The notes under the pieces were generated by a model. It saw only the letters and a list, made by a program, of their open reading frames with translations, did not search any database and was not told the DNA's origin. A stretch of DNA of 64,000 nucleotides, taken from NCBI RefSeq assembly GCF_963169125.1, contig NC_084798.1, positions 103,433,970-103,497,969 of the forward strand, given 5' to 3'. Shown here piece by piece: positions 10,314 to 22,487 of the stretch (within the stretch, counting starts at the first letter, position 1; each line of letters starts with the position of its first letter). Made by a program: the position numbers and the translations under genes. Source of the stretch: Humulus lupulus. Lineage: Eukaryota; Streptophyta; Magnoliopsida; Rosales; Cannabaceae.

Positions 10314-11884
10314 GGGTAAATACCATTTTGGACCCTGTATTTTGTAAAAGTTACCGACCGGACCCCGTATTTTGTTAAATGACAATTTGGACCATGTGTT
10401 TTGTAAAATAGAACAAAAGAGTACCCTGGACCAGATTTCGGTAAAACTTTTTTTTAAATATGACCAAAATGCCCTCATATTTTATTAATTAATGAATTAA
10501 ATAAGTTATAAAAATATATAAATTGTTTTGAAAATAGTAAATAATAAAAAATATTTTAATCAATTAAAAAATATTAAAAAATTTTAATTTAAAATATTAA
10601 AAAAAAAACTAAAACCTATTTTTTCTAAAAATCTAAAACAAAATCAAACAACATTAAAATTAAAAAGCAAAAACTTAAACAAAATAAAAAAACCTAAATA
10701 CCCTAAACCCATCTTCACCCTCTACCTCTTCTTCTCCGTCTCCTTCTTCTTCTTCTTGCTTCTAGACGTGGGGCAGCATGGGGCACCTTAGAGACACAGA
10801 TCTGAAGCTTGGGGTAGCACGGGGGAGGCACAACGACGTGAGGCACTCCTCATCTTTTTCGTTGTAGGTGGTCAAACGTGGAGGAAATGGTGCGAGTTTG
10901 GAACTTGGGGGTGCAAGGGATGTGCAGGTGACGACAGGCTGATGGATGGGGTGGATATGCTACAACCAACAACTATGGGTGTGGGTCTTGATTGGGTTGT
11001 GGGTGTTATTTCAGATCTAATTTCGTGGCTTCGAGGACAAAGGATCTGGACTTCAAGGACGAGGATGCGCGGATTTGGGCTTCAAGAATGAGGATAGAAG
11101 TCCGAGCTTCAAACATGGTGGGACTGGTTCTTCTTGACATTGGGGCTCGTGAGGACTACTAGAGTTTTGGAGTAAATCTCCCTTTCTAATTCTGATTTTT
11201 TCTTTTCCTTAAATTATTGAGTAAAGTATATTGATTTGGAGTTTATTTGTATACATGTTTATGAACATTTGAAGATGGTATATATATTATGATATCTGGG
11301 TTCTCTGTGTTGAAAAATTGATGTTTCTAATTTGATTTTGTTGTTAGAAGTAAAAGGAAAAACTTCGAATAAATCTAGGTTTAGATGTGTAATGGTTTCT
11401 GGTTTGGATTGAAAATTGGTGTTTGGATCTGTAATGGTTTCTGAATTTTAACTTTTTGATAGAAGTTGTTGTAGTGATACTTGAATTTGGGTTTAGTATA
11501 TGAATTCAAGAACGTGTTTTGATTAATTTTTGGGTCTTAAATTTGGGTGAATATGTTTTTGATTATTTGGTTTGATTTTAATTAATTTGATTAATGTTAT
11601 AATTTATGTTTAATTAATTAAAATATGATTTTTTTTATTTTTAAAATTTTATATCAGTATTTTATTAATTTTTCATTTAATAATGTTTTATTTGAGATTA
11701 TTAAATTCATTCATTTATAAAATAAGGGGCATTTTAGTCATATTTAAAAAATATTAATCAAAATCTGGTTCAGGGTACTCTTTTGTTCCATTTTGCAAAA
11801 CGTAGGGTCCAAATTGTCATTTAACAAAACACAGAGTCTGATCGGTAACTTTTACAAAACACAGGGCCAAAATGGTATTTATCC
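10314..11884. mobile_element. Non-autonomous Mutator-like element (1571 bp) with 9-bp target duplication
   Basis: Long terminal inverted repeats of about 190 bp begin GGGTAAATACCATTTTGG on the left and GGATAAATACCATTTTGG on the right (read inward). They are flanked by an exact 9-bp direct repeat TAAATAGTA (10305-10313 and 11885-11893), which is diagnostic of Mutator-like elements. No transposase is present. The interior (about 10700-11200) is less AT-rich, contains a CTTCTTCTTCTT tract and may include captured host sequence, but I recognise no protein in it. A minus-strand frame over the left repeat (10227-10478) is not a gene. Confidence 0.88.
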
Positions 11885-11893
11885 TAAATAGTA

Positions 11894-13320
11894 AGTCAAT
11901 ATTTATTGACATTTATTAAAGATTTTCTTACTTTTGTTGAATGCAAAGAAAATTTCTAGAATTTTTCATGCAATATTCAAAGTAAAGTCACTTAAAGACT
12001 TGTTTGATTCGATCAAAAGGAAGTTTAAACTTAAAATTGGAATTCAAGTTATATGCATGTGAACTTGGAATTCAAACCCAACTCACATACAGCTAGAATG
12101 CTAAGCAACATTAGTATTTTGGAAAAGGAATATAATCGTATTATATAAGTTAAATAGATAATGAGTGATCATTATTGTCTTTATTATTTCTATAATTTAG
12201 ACACTTATTATACTCGGTACATGTTTGATTGTACAATACCAAAGACTTAAAAGTAGGGATTCACAAGTGGTTATGTGAATAAATTGAAAGTTTTTAATGA
12301 AGTCATTTAGTGAAACAATTTAATAATCATAAAAGATTACAAAAGTGTTTGTATCTGTTAAATGCCACTTTAATGAAGTATGATTATTATAATCACTATA
12401 TTTCTTGTTAACTTGTACTAGAAATAATGACTATAGGTCAAGTAAGCGAGTTACTGATAATTAACAATGATAAAACCAAAGAATATCACAAATTCTGTAA
12501 AGCTTTATTATAGTGGGAGCGTTAGTTAGTAACTACTCCGTTACAAACATAAAGTTTAGTTGGTTGTGTGTAACACAATCTAACTATATTTCATTCACAT
12601 ACTAATACGTAATGAAAGATTTTAACAGAAAATAATGGTTGAAACACCATGAATCTAGAAATGGAATTTGGAATTCCTGTGACATCTGGATTCTTGAACA
12701 TCCAACTAAAGTTCATTAAACTTCAGTTTGCAATAGCATATTCAAGATGAAGAGGAGAACAGAGGAAAGTATAGACTGTTCAAAGTAAGGTTATAAACAG
12801 AAAGAAAAAATTTATTACTCGAATAAATACCTTCTACTGTAACCTAGCTTAAATCTGTTTACATAATCTTATTCATTGCTTTTTGCATGGATTATGAGAT
12901 TTATTAAAATGGATGTCTAAATAGTCTTTTCTGAATGACTGGCATGGAAAACTGCTTGAAGATCTCGATTAGAAAGATTCGAAATAAAAGATCAAAATCA
13001 ATTTTTTTTTGCAAGGCTTCTTAAATCCACCTTTGGATTTTAACGAGTCATCATATCTTAAATATCCTTGATTTAATCAAAGATTTTGTTGTGATTTTTA
13101 TTCTTCATGTTGATAGCATTTTGATATTGGGAATGATTTAGAGAAATGATCAAAAGTGAAGAAATGTTAGCTAAACATTTATAAATATTAGATTTGGAAA
13201 AGCCAAATATGTTCTATACATTAAAATCTATAGAGATTGAAAGAACAATCTTTTGGCACTGTCTCAAGCGACTTTAGTTTACAAAAGTCCAAGAAAAGCT
13301 TTTTGCCTTCTCGGACAGGA
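11894..13320 (+). pseudogene. Decayed copia pol of C (reverse transcriptase remnant)
   Basis: No frame is open, but pieces in three frames match copia reverse transcriptase in the right order. A MDVK motif lies near 12910, 'DSILILG' near 13110, and near 13190-13265 comes GKAKYVLYIKIYRD, then after a stop NNLLALSQATLVY. SKKSFLPSRTG follows near 13290. This corresponds to the C-terminal half of RT and the start of the connection region. It runs into the LINE and resumes after it. The region before 12890 is too decayed to assign. Confidence 0.6.
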
Positions 13321-13379
13321 GGATGTATTATTTAAATAATAATGTCCATTTATTCTTTTACAAGAAAAGAAGGACATTT

Positions 13380-14102
13380 ATTCTTTTAAGACCTTGGTCG
13401 ACAGACTTAGATACTCTGAGGTTTGTGAAATCAGCGCCTGTTTGGATCAGGTTACCTGATCTTGGAATCCAATATTGGGGTACAAAATGTTTGAGTGCTC
13501 TTGTTAGTACCATAGGCAAACCTATGATGATTGATAAGGTTACAAAGGAAAGATCTATGGTGAAGTTTTCTAGAATGCTTGTGGATGTTGAGATATCAGA
13601 TCATTTACCTCAGTTTATCAACTTTCTTAATGAGCGTGGTCAATTGATGGTGCAGGCTATAGAGTTTGAATGGCTGCCTACCCGATGTTCGCACTGTAAA
13701 AGTTTTGGACATCTTGGTTCCAGCTGTAAACGTGACCAAGGGGCTATTTGGAGGAAAAAGGAGACGAAGACCGGGCTGGGGAATGTGGAGGCTGAGAGTA
13801 ATCAAGCAACTACTGCTACTGCGTCTGAAATTTTTCCAAAGGTTCCTCATGATCAGGTGACTGGTATTGATATACAGACAGGAATGTTAAAGCAGAAATG
13901 TAGTTCTAATTTTGGGCAAGAACTGAAATGGACCACACAAAAAAAAGTGGGAGGAGCTAAACATATTATTCTGGATACTCAGAATTTGAGGACTAACAAG
14001 TACATTGTCTTGCAGGAGAGTCAAATGGAGGCCACAAAGAAGGGTCAACAAAAGATCAATGATTCTAATGGAAGGGTGCAACGTACTGTGTTGGAATATT
14101 AG
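13380..14102 (+). pseudogene. LINE ORF1-like protein, C-terminal part (DUF4283-like and CCHC zinc knuckle)
   Basis: The open frame carries LRPWSTDLDT and PVWIRLPDLG, typical of the DUF4283 domain found in plant LINE-encoded and related proteins. A CCHC-like knuckle (CSHCKSFGHLGSSCK) follows near residue 121. It presumably binds the element RNA to form a ribonucleoprotein. The N-terminus is missing: sequence before about 13380 does not look like this family, so the ATG at 13323 is unlikely to be the true start. The frame overlaps the start of the ORF2 frame by about 100 bp. Confidence 0.65.
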
Positions 14103-17100
14103 GGGCCTGGCTAAAAGAAATAACCAGAGGTCTTTGCTAGACTTTTGCAGGCTCAATAAAATTGGTTTAGGTGCTTTTCTAGAAACCAAATTGAGGGAAA
14201 ATAAGATTGAGGAAATGATGAGGTCTGTTTTTGTGGGTTGGGACTGTTTCAATAGTCCGGTTGTTGAGGGTAGGATATTATTGGTTTGGAAAACTAGTCA
14301 AGTCTCTCTTAGTATTCTCCAGGAAGATGAACAATATGTTCATTGCTCTGTTAAGATTAAGGGTATTACTCAGAAGTTTTGTCTGACTCTCGTTTATGGT
14401 AGGAATTCGGTGGAGGAAAGGAAAAGTCTTTGGACTTAGCTATCTTCGCTTGAGTTCCCAGTGCTTCCTTGGTTAGTAGTTGGGGATTTTAATGCAGTTT
14501 TTGACTATGATGATCGAATTGGAGGTCATCCTGTTACTGAGCTGGAATTGGAAGATGGTCGTCATTGGAGGGTCTGTACTATGGTGGATGAGTTGTGATC
14601 GATTGGTTCCCATTATACCTGGTCTAATAAGCAAGTGGAAGGAGCCAGATTTTTCTCTAAATTGGACAGGGCTTTCAAAAATGAAGCTTGGGTTGATACT
14701 TTTCCTGACTCTGAGGCTCGATTTAACTGGGATGTCATCTCTGACCATTGCTACTGCATTATAAAAACTGTTACAGTTCAGATTTTAGGGGCCAGGCCTT
14801 TTAAATACTTTAATATGTGGGCTGATCATCAAGAATTGAGAAGCACTGTGTTACAAAATTGGTCTGATCCAAGTGAAGCTTCTGGTTTACAACGAATTTT
14901 AAAGAAATTACACAGATTAAAATCTGTCCTGCTTCAGTTTAACAGAGTGAAAGTTGGTGATGTAGCTAAACAGTTTTCAGAAGCCAAGGTTAAGTATCAG
15001 CAAGCCCAGCTTTATTTGCAACAGGACCCTCATTTGGTTTCTCTTCAGCTTGCTGAAAAAGAGGCTTGTGTAGAGTTTGGCCGTCAATCCAGAATGTATG
15101 AGAGTTTTCTAAGGCAAAGGAGTAAGATCACTTGGCTTAGATTTGGAGATGAGAATACTTCCTATTTTCATGCTAGTCTAAAGCAGAGGAAAGATGGTAA
15201 TTGGATTACTTCGTTCATGGATGATACAGGTCAGGTCAATGATAATTATGAAGAGGTTGTTGCTTATTTCATTAATCACTTCAAAGGCTTTTTTGGCAGT
15301 CCTAGTTCGGCTACTACTCGGATAGAGCAAGATTGCTTCACTCAAGGGGCTGTTTTGACTCTAGAGCAACAACTTGGATTAATATTGCCTTTTACCAAGA
15401 ATGATGTTAAGGAGTCATTATTTAGTATTCATTCAATTAAGAGTCCTGACCCCGATGGATATGGTTCGAGATTTTTCAAAGCCTTATGGAAGGATATAGG
15501 GGATGAAATATCAGAGGCGATTTTGACATTCTTTGATCGAGGAGAGCTTCCTCATGACCTTAACAATACAATCATTTCCCTTATTCCTAAGGTTGATACT
15601 CCCTCTAAAGCTGCTGATTATAGGCTGTTTGCTTGTTGTAACACACTATATAAATGCATTTAAAAAATGCTATGTTTAAGGCTGGATAGAGTTCTTCTTG
15701 TGCTTGTTCGTCAAAACCAAGGAGCTTTTATCAAGAACCGCTTGTTTGTGCATAATATTCTTATCCTCCAAGATCTTCTTAAAGGCTATACCAGGAAAAA
15801 TGTCTCTCCCCGCTGTTTGATAAAAATAGATCTTAGCAAGGCTTATGATTATCTTGATTGGGTCTTTTGGGAGGATCTATTGAAATCTTTTTGTTTCCTT
15901 AGCCGATTTATTCAGTGGATTATGGTTTGTCTGACGAGTATCTATTATACTCTTTTGATGAATGAGAGGTTGCAAGGGGGTTTTTGTGGGAGGAAAGGTT
16001 TAAGACAAGGAGACCTGATTTCCCCCTTACTGTTTGTGCTTGTCATGGAGTATCTTACTCGTCTTCTTAGTCATGCTACTCATAACAAGGAGTTCAGATT
16101 TCATCCCCTGTGTAAAAGTCTGCACCTTGTCAATCTTTGTTTTGTGGATGACCTTATCTTATTTTGCAAAGGCAATCTCCGGTCTATCCAAATCTTGTCT
16201 GATGGTTTTACCAAGTTTAGTAAGGATTCTGGTCTTTTTGCCAACTTGACTAAATCTCAAGTTTATTTTGGTGGAATTTCCTCTGAAGATAAGAAAAGTA
16301 TTTTGACTTATGTCAATATAGAAGAGGGTTCTTTTCCCTTAAAATACCTGGGTGTCACTCTTCGGCCTACTAAATGAAAGGCGATTGATTATGGTGTGAT
16401 CATTAAGAAAATTCATAATTGTCTTCATACTTGGGCTAGTCGTCATTTGTCTTTTGCTGGGAGAACTCAATTGATTCATTCTGTTTTGTTAGGCATTCGA
16501 ATGTATTGGATGAACATTTTTCTTCTTCCTCAAAGTGTCATTCATGAAATTGATCGGCTGTGTCAGAAATTTTTATGGGGAGCAAAAGGAAACCTCAACA
16601 AACTTCACTGTTCTTCCTGGGATCAGGTTTGCTTACCGAAGAATATGGATGGTATTGGTTTTAAGGAAGGCTCTAAATGGAATAAAGTTTTGTTAGCCAA
16701 GTATATTTGGGCGATCACTTCTAAATAAGATATGTTGTGGGTAAAATGGATTGATGAGTTTTATCTCAAAGGTCATAATTTTTGGGAATATTCATTAAAA
16801 GCTGATGTGAGTTGGTATTGGAGGAAATTAGCTAAGCTGAAAGAGTGTTTTTCCTTAGCAGACTTGGAGGCCTCGACTTTTAAAGGCAAGCTGAAACTGA
16901 GTTGCCTTTACAACCTTTTGCTTCAGAGGGATTCAATTACTTATGCTAAGGTTGTGTGGTGTAAGCTTTCTGTCTCGAAGCACCGATTTATCTTATGGCA
17001 AACGGTTCTTGGCCATTTGCTTACTAGGGATAATTTGTTGCACTGCCATGTTCCTATGGCTTCCTCTTTAGGCCCTGTTTGTAAGAGTGTAGATGAGTCT

Positions 17101-17445
17101 CATGCTCATCTGTTCTTCGAATGCATATTCTCTCAAAAGGTATTGAAGCATATCAGAAGGTGGTTAGGACCAGCTCTTTGGCCTGACAAGGATACTGAGT
17201 GGATTCTTTGGATGGATGGGAAGCCTAAAGGGATGTTACGAAGGATTGCCGCTGATTCTCTGGCTGCGGAAGTTTATTTCATATGGATTAATCGGAATTC
17301 TTGTATTTTTGATCATTGTTCTTTGTATGTTCAAAGAATTGATTGTATGATAAAATTGTGTCTGAAAGCTAGACTGTTTAGTATTATGAGACTGAATTTG
17401 CAGGTCAAAGAGAAGCTAATTTTAGAGTTTTTTAGGAACTTGTAA
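14005..17445 (+). pseudogene. LINE ORF2: endonuclease and reverse transcriptase, five in-frame stops
   Basis: One reading frame runs from about 14005 to the stop ending at 17445 without a frameshift, broken by stops at 14437, 14596, 15661, 16375 and 16726. The endonuclease comes first: WNIRGL near 14091, ETKL near 14185, GDFNAV near 14485 and SDHC near 14740. The reverse transcriptase follows, with SPDPDGYGSRFF near 15440, IKIDLSKAYD near 15825, LRQGDLISPLLF near 15997 and catalytic FVDD at 16141-16152. The C-terminus (about 16960-17170) resembles zf-RVT, with conserved C and H residues. The stops are compatible with CAG/CAA/CGA-to-stop or TGG-to-stop transitions, apart from 15661, where the ancestral codon is unclear. 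The enzyme would nick DNA and reverse-transcribe its RNA at the nick. Confidence 0.8.
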
Positions 17446-17536
17446 CCTGTTCTCCTGTTAGCTCCTTTTGAGCTTTTGGTTGTTAGTTGTGTTGATAAAT
17501 ATATTTCATTTTTCCTTGATCAAAAAAAAAAAAAAA

Positions 17537-18225
17537 GAAGAGGACAAGAGACAGTATTCCTACAACTCAGTGATGGACTATTTTATGTATCGAATGTTAT
17601 GTGTGCAAATTGACATTTGTTAAACTGTGGGAATAGTCAGCAGTTGTCAATCCAATGTTGGATTGAGTCATTAAATAATTATAAGGAGTTAATTTTTGAG
17701 TATCTTGAATATAATAAAGATTATATGTTTGTGTATTTAGGCAGTGACCTAAAATCCCAAAGGATGAACTGATTTCAATCAGATAGAAATCTTCAAAGAT
17801 TGATATCAGAATCAGTTTGTGGAGGAAACACATTAATCCGGAAATGTGTTGGACATTTCAGAATTGTATATTCCACCATAGAAGCCAAAATGTAACAACT
17901 ACTGAGTAGTTAAATAGGCTATTTAATTTAGATGTGTTCTTTGCCATTCTGGAAAGGGTTTCAGACTTGAATAAACTACTAGTACCTCATTGCGAAAGCA
18001 ATGGAGCTATAACTATTATAGAAGAACTGAGAAATCATGAGAAGGGAAAAGCACATGAAATAAAGTATCATTTAATTCGAGACAATTTTACATAATTGAT
18101 GTAATAATCTTGAAGATAGCTTCAAAATAGTTTCTTACAAAACTATTTACAAAGATTTTGTTAGACAAATTCATTTCGGATAATATGAGTGACACATTGA
18201 GAGAGATGCCTCAATTTGCTTTAGG
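17537..18225 (+). pseudogene. Decayed copia RNase H region of C
   Basis: Multiple frames contain pieces of the copia connection and RNase H domain in order. TVGIVSSCQSN lies near 17624, DYMFVYLGSDLK near 17720, SDR followed by SSK-like residues near 17780 and KHMK near 18050. KIASK precedes LFTK near 18113-18160. This matches the C-terminus of copia pol and ends just upstream of the 3' LTR, as expected. Confidence 0.6.
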
Positions 18226-19395
18226 GTAAGTGGGAGATTTTTGGGAATAGTGCCCTTAAAGAAATTGAAGTTGACAATTGTTTTAAATATAATAAATAAT
18301 TGAATTGAATTATTATATACATATATATAGACTATGTCCAATATTGTTTTGATAATATCAAGTAAATATTAGAAAATTCCAAAGTTCATCTATGTGGTCT
18401 TAATCTCATAGGTATGGGAGGATCGAGATTGAGATAATGAACTTAAAACAGTTCGTAGTAAAATAAATTTATGGAATCTTTAGATTAACTACTGCTAGTA
18501 CGGTTCACTTGTGTAGTAGGACACTTTAGTGAATGTACTTTATATATAGTGATATATAGAACTGGACTAGATTTAATTTGATAATACTTGTTTGAATATT
18601 GTTTCGTAGTATTAATCAAGCACATCAAACGATGATCATATACGCGATGATCTTAATTCTGAGGTTACTATGAATTCCTATATATGCTATCTGATCCTTT
18701 GATGTGTTAAGGTTTGTCAGAATGATCAGGCTGAGAATAATTGATTTTGGGACCCAATGATATATATATGGTTGGGGACATAGTTTAATAGATACGAAAT
18801 CTATACCTTATAATAGATTGAATAATGGTTCCCTATTGAGTTGACTTTTTGAACTGAAAAGGTTATGAGCGCTCACATCGCAAACTTGTTGTGACAAAAC
18901 CTTCACTAGTAAAGTCAATGGTACATTAGGAACAAGATATAGTTAAAAGGGTAAAACAGTAATTTTATTCCCTTTTAATTATGAACCATTAATAGAGGAT
19001 TATCGTTGTATGTAATGATTATATCAATGGATACTATATTCTTTAATAAAGTACTATGTAAATATATGTCTATAATTATCAAGAGCTCAATATCGTATTT
19101 ATAGTGGAGTAATCATGAGATTAATAAATATAATTATTTAATCAAAGAACTTTGGTTAATAATCTAATATTTATTGGAGCTTGAAATTATAGGTCCCCAG
19201 GGTGGCTCTAACAACACCATATCAAGGTAAGAGTTGATACAAGAGTAAAACTGTAATTTGAAAATTTGATAAGAATTTTATTCTTCACGTCAAATATACA
19301 ATTATATGATAATTGAGGATGAATAATTAATTTGGAATTAATTATTAAAATTTGAATATATATTTATTTAAAGATATAATTTTTGAAATATATAT

Positions 19396-20882
19396 TGTAA
19401 CGCCATGGGTAACCAAGACCGTTACATTGTGTGTTTAAAATAGTGCAAGACTTTCGAATCAAGTCGTTTGAACATAAATGTGTTTCTAAAGTCAACTGAC
19501 AGGTTAGGGTTAAATGATTTGGATTATAAAATGGTTAACTTTCATTAAAACAAGAGTTTGATACTTGATCCCAAAAATAATGTTTACATGGCGATTACAA
19601 CCCTTAAAAGTTAATACAACAGTAGCCAGCCTAAATGGCAAAATACAAGTTTGAGCTTTAGTCCCTGTAATTCCCTTGCCCGTGGCGGTCGAGCAGCTGT
19701 CAATGTACACTCCGCCCCAAAAGCTCTCCAACTCATGGCTGGTCCAGCTTTCCCTTGCCTTTACCTGCACCACATAGCACCCGTGAGCCAAGGCTCAGCA
19801 AGAAAACCAAATTCAACAAGCATAGATAACAACAGAATGTGCATAGCAAAATTTAGATCAACTAGTTCAAGCTACAACAGAGTACAAACAATAACATAGG
19901 AAACAGTTAACAGACTCTTTCACACATATAATTCAATCTTAATACAAATATTTAGGTATCGGCGCCCTTAGGCCGCGCCCTCTGGTTATTTAGCTGATCC
20001 CGACTTGCTTAGGCTGAGTTGCGTTCAGTACGCTCAACATTAGCCTTGACTCCATTAGGTCGTACTTTCACATCACATATAATAGAAATACAAGTTGCAG
20101 AACACATATGTTCATTTACAGGGGATCTTAGTCCCATTCACAACTGAGGTGTAGTTTTCTTACCTCAAGTCTTGAGCGGAGGATATGGAGTGGTCCCGAG
20201 CACGATCCTTAATCTTAAGCCTTAATGGTAACCCTAGTCACAAGAGACAATGGATAACTATCAAAATCTAATCCAATTAAATGCTTTGGAATAAAATACT
20301 AGCCTTTGGGACCTCTAATTCTACTAAACCGAGTAGTAGAATTTGTCCTGAGCACTTAGGTTTAAGTCCCTAAGCCACCCTGAGCCTAAAAACCAATCTT
20401 GGCTACGACTGCCAAGGTGGGCCGCGACCTGGCCCTAAGGGTCGTGACGTGCCCCATGTCAGAGGTGCTAGCCTATTTTCCCAGGGTGAGGTGGGCCGCG
20501 ACTTGCCCCCTAGGGCCGTAGCGCGCCCATGAGTCAGCAAGCCCCCCAGGGCCTTTTGGGGGCACGCGAGCTGCGACGCCCATGAACTGGGTCGCGGTGC
20601 ACCCCTGTGATCCCAGGAATCCCTGGGTTTTCTGAATTTGTCCCCAACTCATAGCCTCAGAATTCAACCCTAAATATGTACCCAAGCCAAAAATAGGTCC
20701 AAAATTCCCAATATCACCTCATCCCTAAACATATCCAACAAGAATTCTGTATATTAGGGATTACAATCTTACCTCAGTGATAAATTAATCATCAACCGTT
20801 CCTTGCCTACTCCTAGCATCAATTCTTCAATCCCCAATCTTCAATTCCCAGGCTTCTCCTTCAACACTTTAAAACTTTCAAG

Positions 20883-20968
<86 letters not shown>

Positions 20969-21581
20969 TTTGAGAAATGTTCCTAATGGTTCTGATTGTT
21001 TCCTAGAGTCTCATTTGAACATATCTTTTAACCAAAAGACCAAAAATACCCCTCAAGACAACTCAGCCCCTTTGTTTCCCTTAAGGGCAAAATAGTCATT
21101 TGCCTCGTTTCTCGCTAATTCCTCGAGTCATCCTACAAATTCCCAATCAATCTCGTCATACCCAACTAATTACCAAATACTTACCCATTACACGATAAAT
21201 CCCCAAATATTCACTAAGTTCCCAGAATACCCCTAGGCTCACCCTGAGCTGGGTATTAAACCCCAATGTGACTATTATGCTAATATGCTCACTAGGATCA
21301 TCTCGAGCTGAATACTACAAATGTATCCACATAATAATGTGGTCACATTAATTTAATGCATACAATCACATTTATGCCCTCAACAGGCCAAAATTATAGA
21401 TATGCCCTATAAACAAGAACGGACCCACATGCATATTTAATACTCATAACATGCATTTAAATATATTCATATTATCATATAAATCATGCATTTAATTAAT
21501 TAATTATACATATATCAAATTATGCCCCCCCGACACGCTAATCAAACCACTAAACTCTATTAGTATTTTTGGGACGTTACA
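19396..21581. repeat. Z copy 1: solo LTR (2186 bp) inside the C LTR
   Basis: The segment starts TGTAACGCC and ends GGGACGTTACA, so both ends read TGTAACG inward. It is flanked by TATAT and TAAAT, a possible 5-bp target duplication with one mismatch. It aligns with 43896-48126 (copy 2). There is no coding capacity, which fits a solo LTR of a gypsy element (possibly Tekay/Del-like, from memory). It contains a long GA microsatellite. Confidence 0.68.
20887..20968. repeat. (AG)n microsatellite
   Basis: About 40 AG units with a single interruption near 20953. At the same place in Z copy 2 (about 47505-47535) there is only a short GAGAGA-rich stretch, so the repeat expanded in this copy. Confidence 0.95.
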
Positions 21582-21840
21582 TAAATAATAATAAATAAAT
21601 TAATTTTTGAAATTAATTATTATTTGAGTGGGAGAAAGTAAAAATGGTAAATCAACATAGTTTTGATTTATTTATTTTTAAAAGGATGATAATAATGATG
21701 ATCATTAATTTGAATTTTGAATTTAAAATTAAAATTTGAATTATGGTTGTGATCTTTTCCTTAAAAAGACGATACCATATTTTGTGTGAATAATTTATTT
21801 AAATAAATAAATAAATAAAAACAAATAGGAAGAATGCAAT

Positions 21841-22439
21841 TGTTATCCCAAAAATCAGAAGTGAATGACATGGCAGGAATTAATTGCACGCGGCTGACAC
21901 CTGGCAAAACCTGTGTTCGACTATCGACCAGGAAGATATTCGGCATTATGCGATCGGTCTCTTCATACGACCAGTCTGGTCGTAGGCACGTAACACGCGG
22001 AGGAAATCTTAGGCAGTTATGATGGAATCCGAAATTCTCTCCCATGATTTCCTGAGTATCCGATTATTTAGGAAATAATATCTGCAACAAATCAATGTAA
22101 ATCTTCCCTAAGCTTATAAATAGAAGAAGAGGGCTCAGGGAAGAGGATCTTTCTCTTTTCCTGACTTCTAAATCGCTTGAGATTAGAATTATCATATCAA
22201 TCATATTGTATTGTTCTTCAGAGGTTAGTGAAACTCATTGAACCCTAGTTCTTTGATCACTCTTTGGAATCCCACATCAATAACAATCTAAGTGGACGTA
22301 GGTTATTACCAGATCCTAGGGCCGAACCACTATAAAATATCGTGTTCTTATTATTTTCGCCATTACGTTCTTTTCAACGCATTCATCCACGTCAAGCATA
22401 TTTTGACTCTGTGTCAGTTGCCCAAAATTAGGGTCAACA
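21841..22439 (+). repeat. 5' LTR of G2 (599 bp)
   Basis: TGTTATCCC to GGGTCAACA. A TATA box (TATAAATAG) is at about 22115-22123. By manual alignment it differs from the 3' LTR by about 13 substitutions and one 1-bp indel, mostly transitions. Confidence 0.93.
22115..22123 (+). promoter_or_regulatory. TATA box in the G2 5' LTR
   Basis: TATAAATAG lies about 320 bp before the LTR end and is retained in the 3' LTR at about 33132. It is the likely core promoter for the genomic RNA. Confidence 0.6.
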
Positions 22440-22442
22440 TTC

Positions 22443-22462
22443 TGGTGCTTTCATTGAGAGCT
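22443..22462 (+). promoter_or_regulatory. Probable primer-binding site of G2
   Basis: TGGTGCTTTCATTGAGAGC starts three or four bases after the 5' LTR and begins TGG, as expected for pairing with a tRNA CCA end. E3 has TTTTATTGAGAGC at the same position, which supports conservation. I cannot name the tRNA with confidence. Confidence 0.55.
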
Positions 22463-22487
22463 TGGTATATCACCGTTGAGAAAACCA

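Larger units (their letters stand above)
13360..17536 (+). mobile_element. LINE (L1-type non-LTR retrotransposon), 5' truncated, with poly(A)
   Basis: A zinc-knuckle ORF1-like piece, an APE-type endonuclease, a reverse transcriptase with FVDD and a zf-RVT-like tail occur in order on the plus strand and end in a run of about 14 A (17522-17535). Copia sequence lies on both sides. The ORF1-like part begins inside a DUF4283-like domain, so the 5' end is truncated. AAAAGAAGGACA near 13366 and AAAAGAAGAGGACA after the tail may be a decayed target duplication. Confidence 0.85.

Noticed and set aside
13323..13379. ATG at 13323 as the start of the LINE ORF1-like protein
   Set aside because: The first residues are low-complexity, unlike the family, and overlap the end of the copia sequence. 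The LINE is 5' truncated instead.
17522..17536. Microsatellite (A)n
   Set aside because: Better explained as the poly(A) tail of the LINE, because LINE coding sequence ends just upstream and copia sequence resumes after it.
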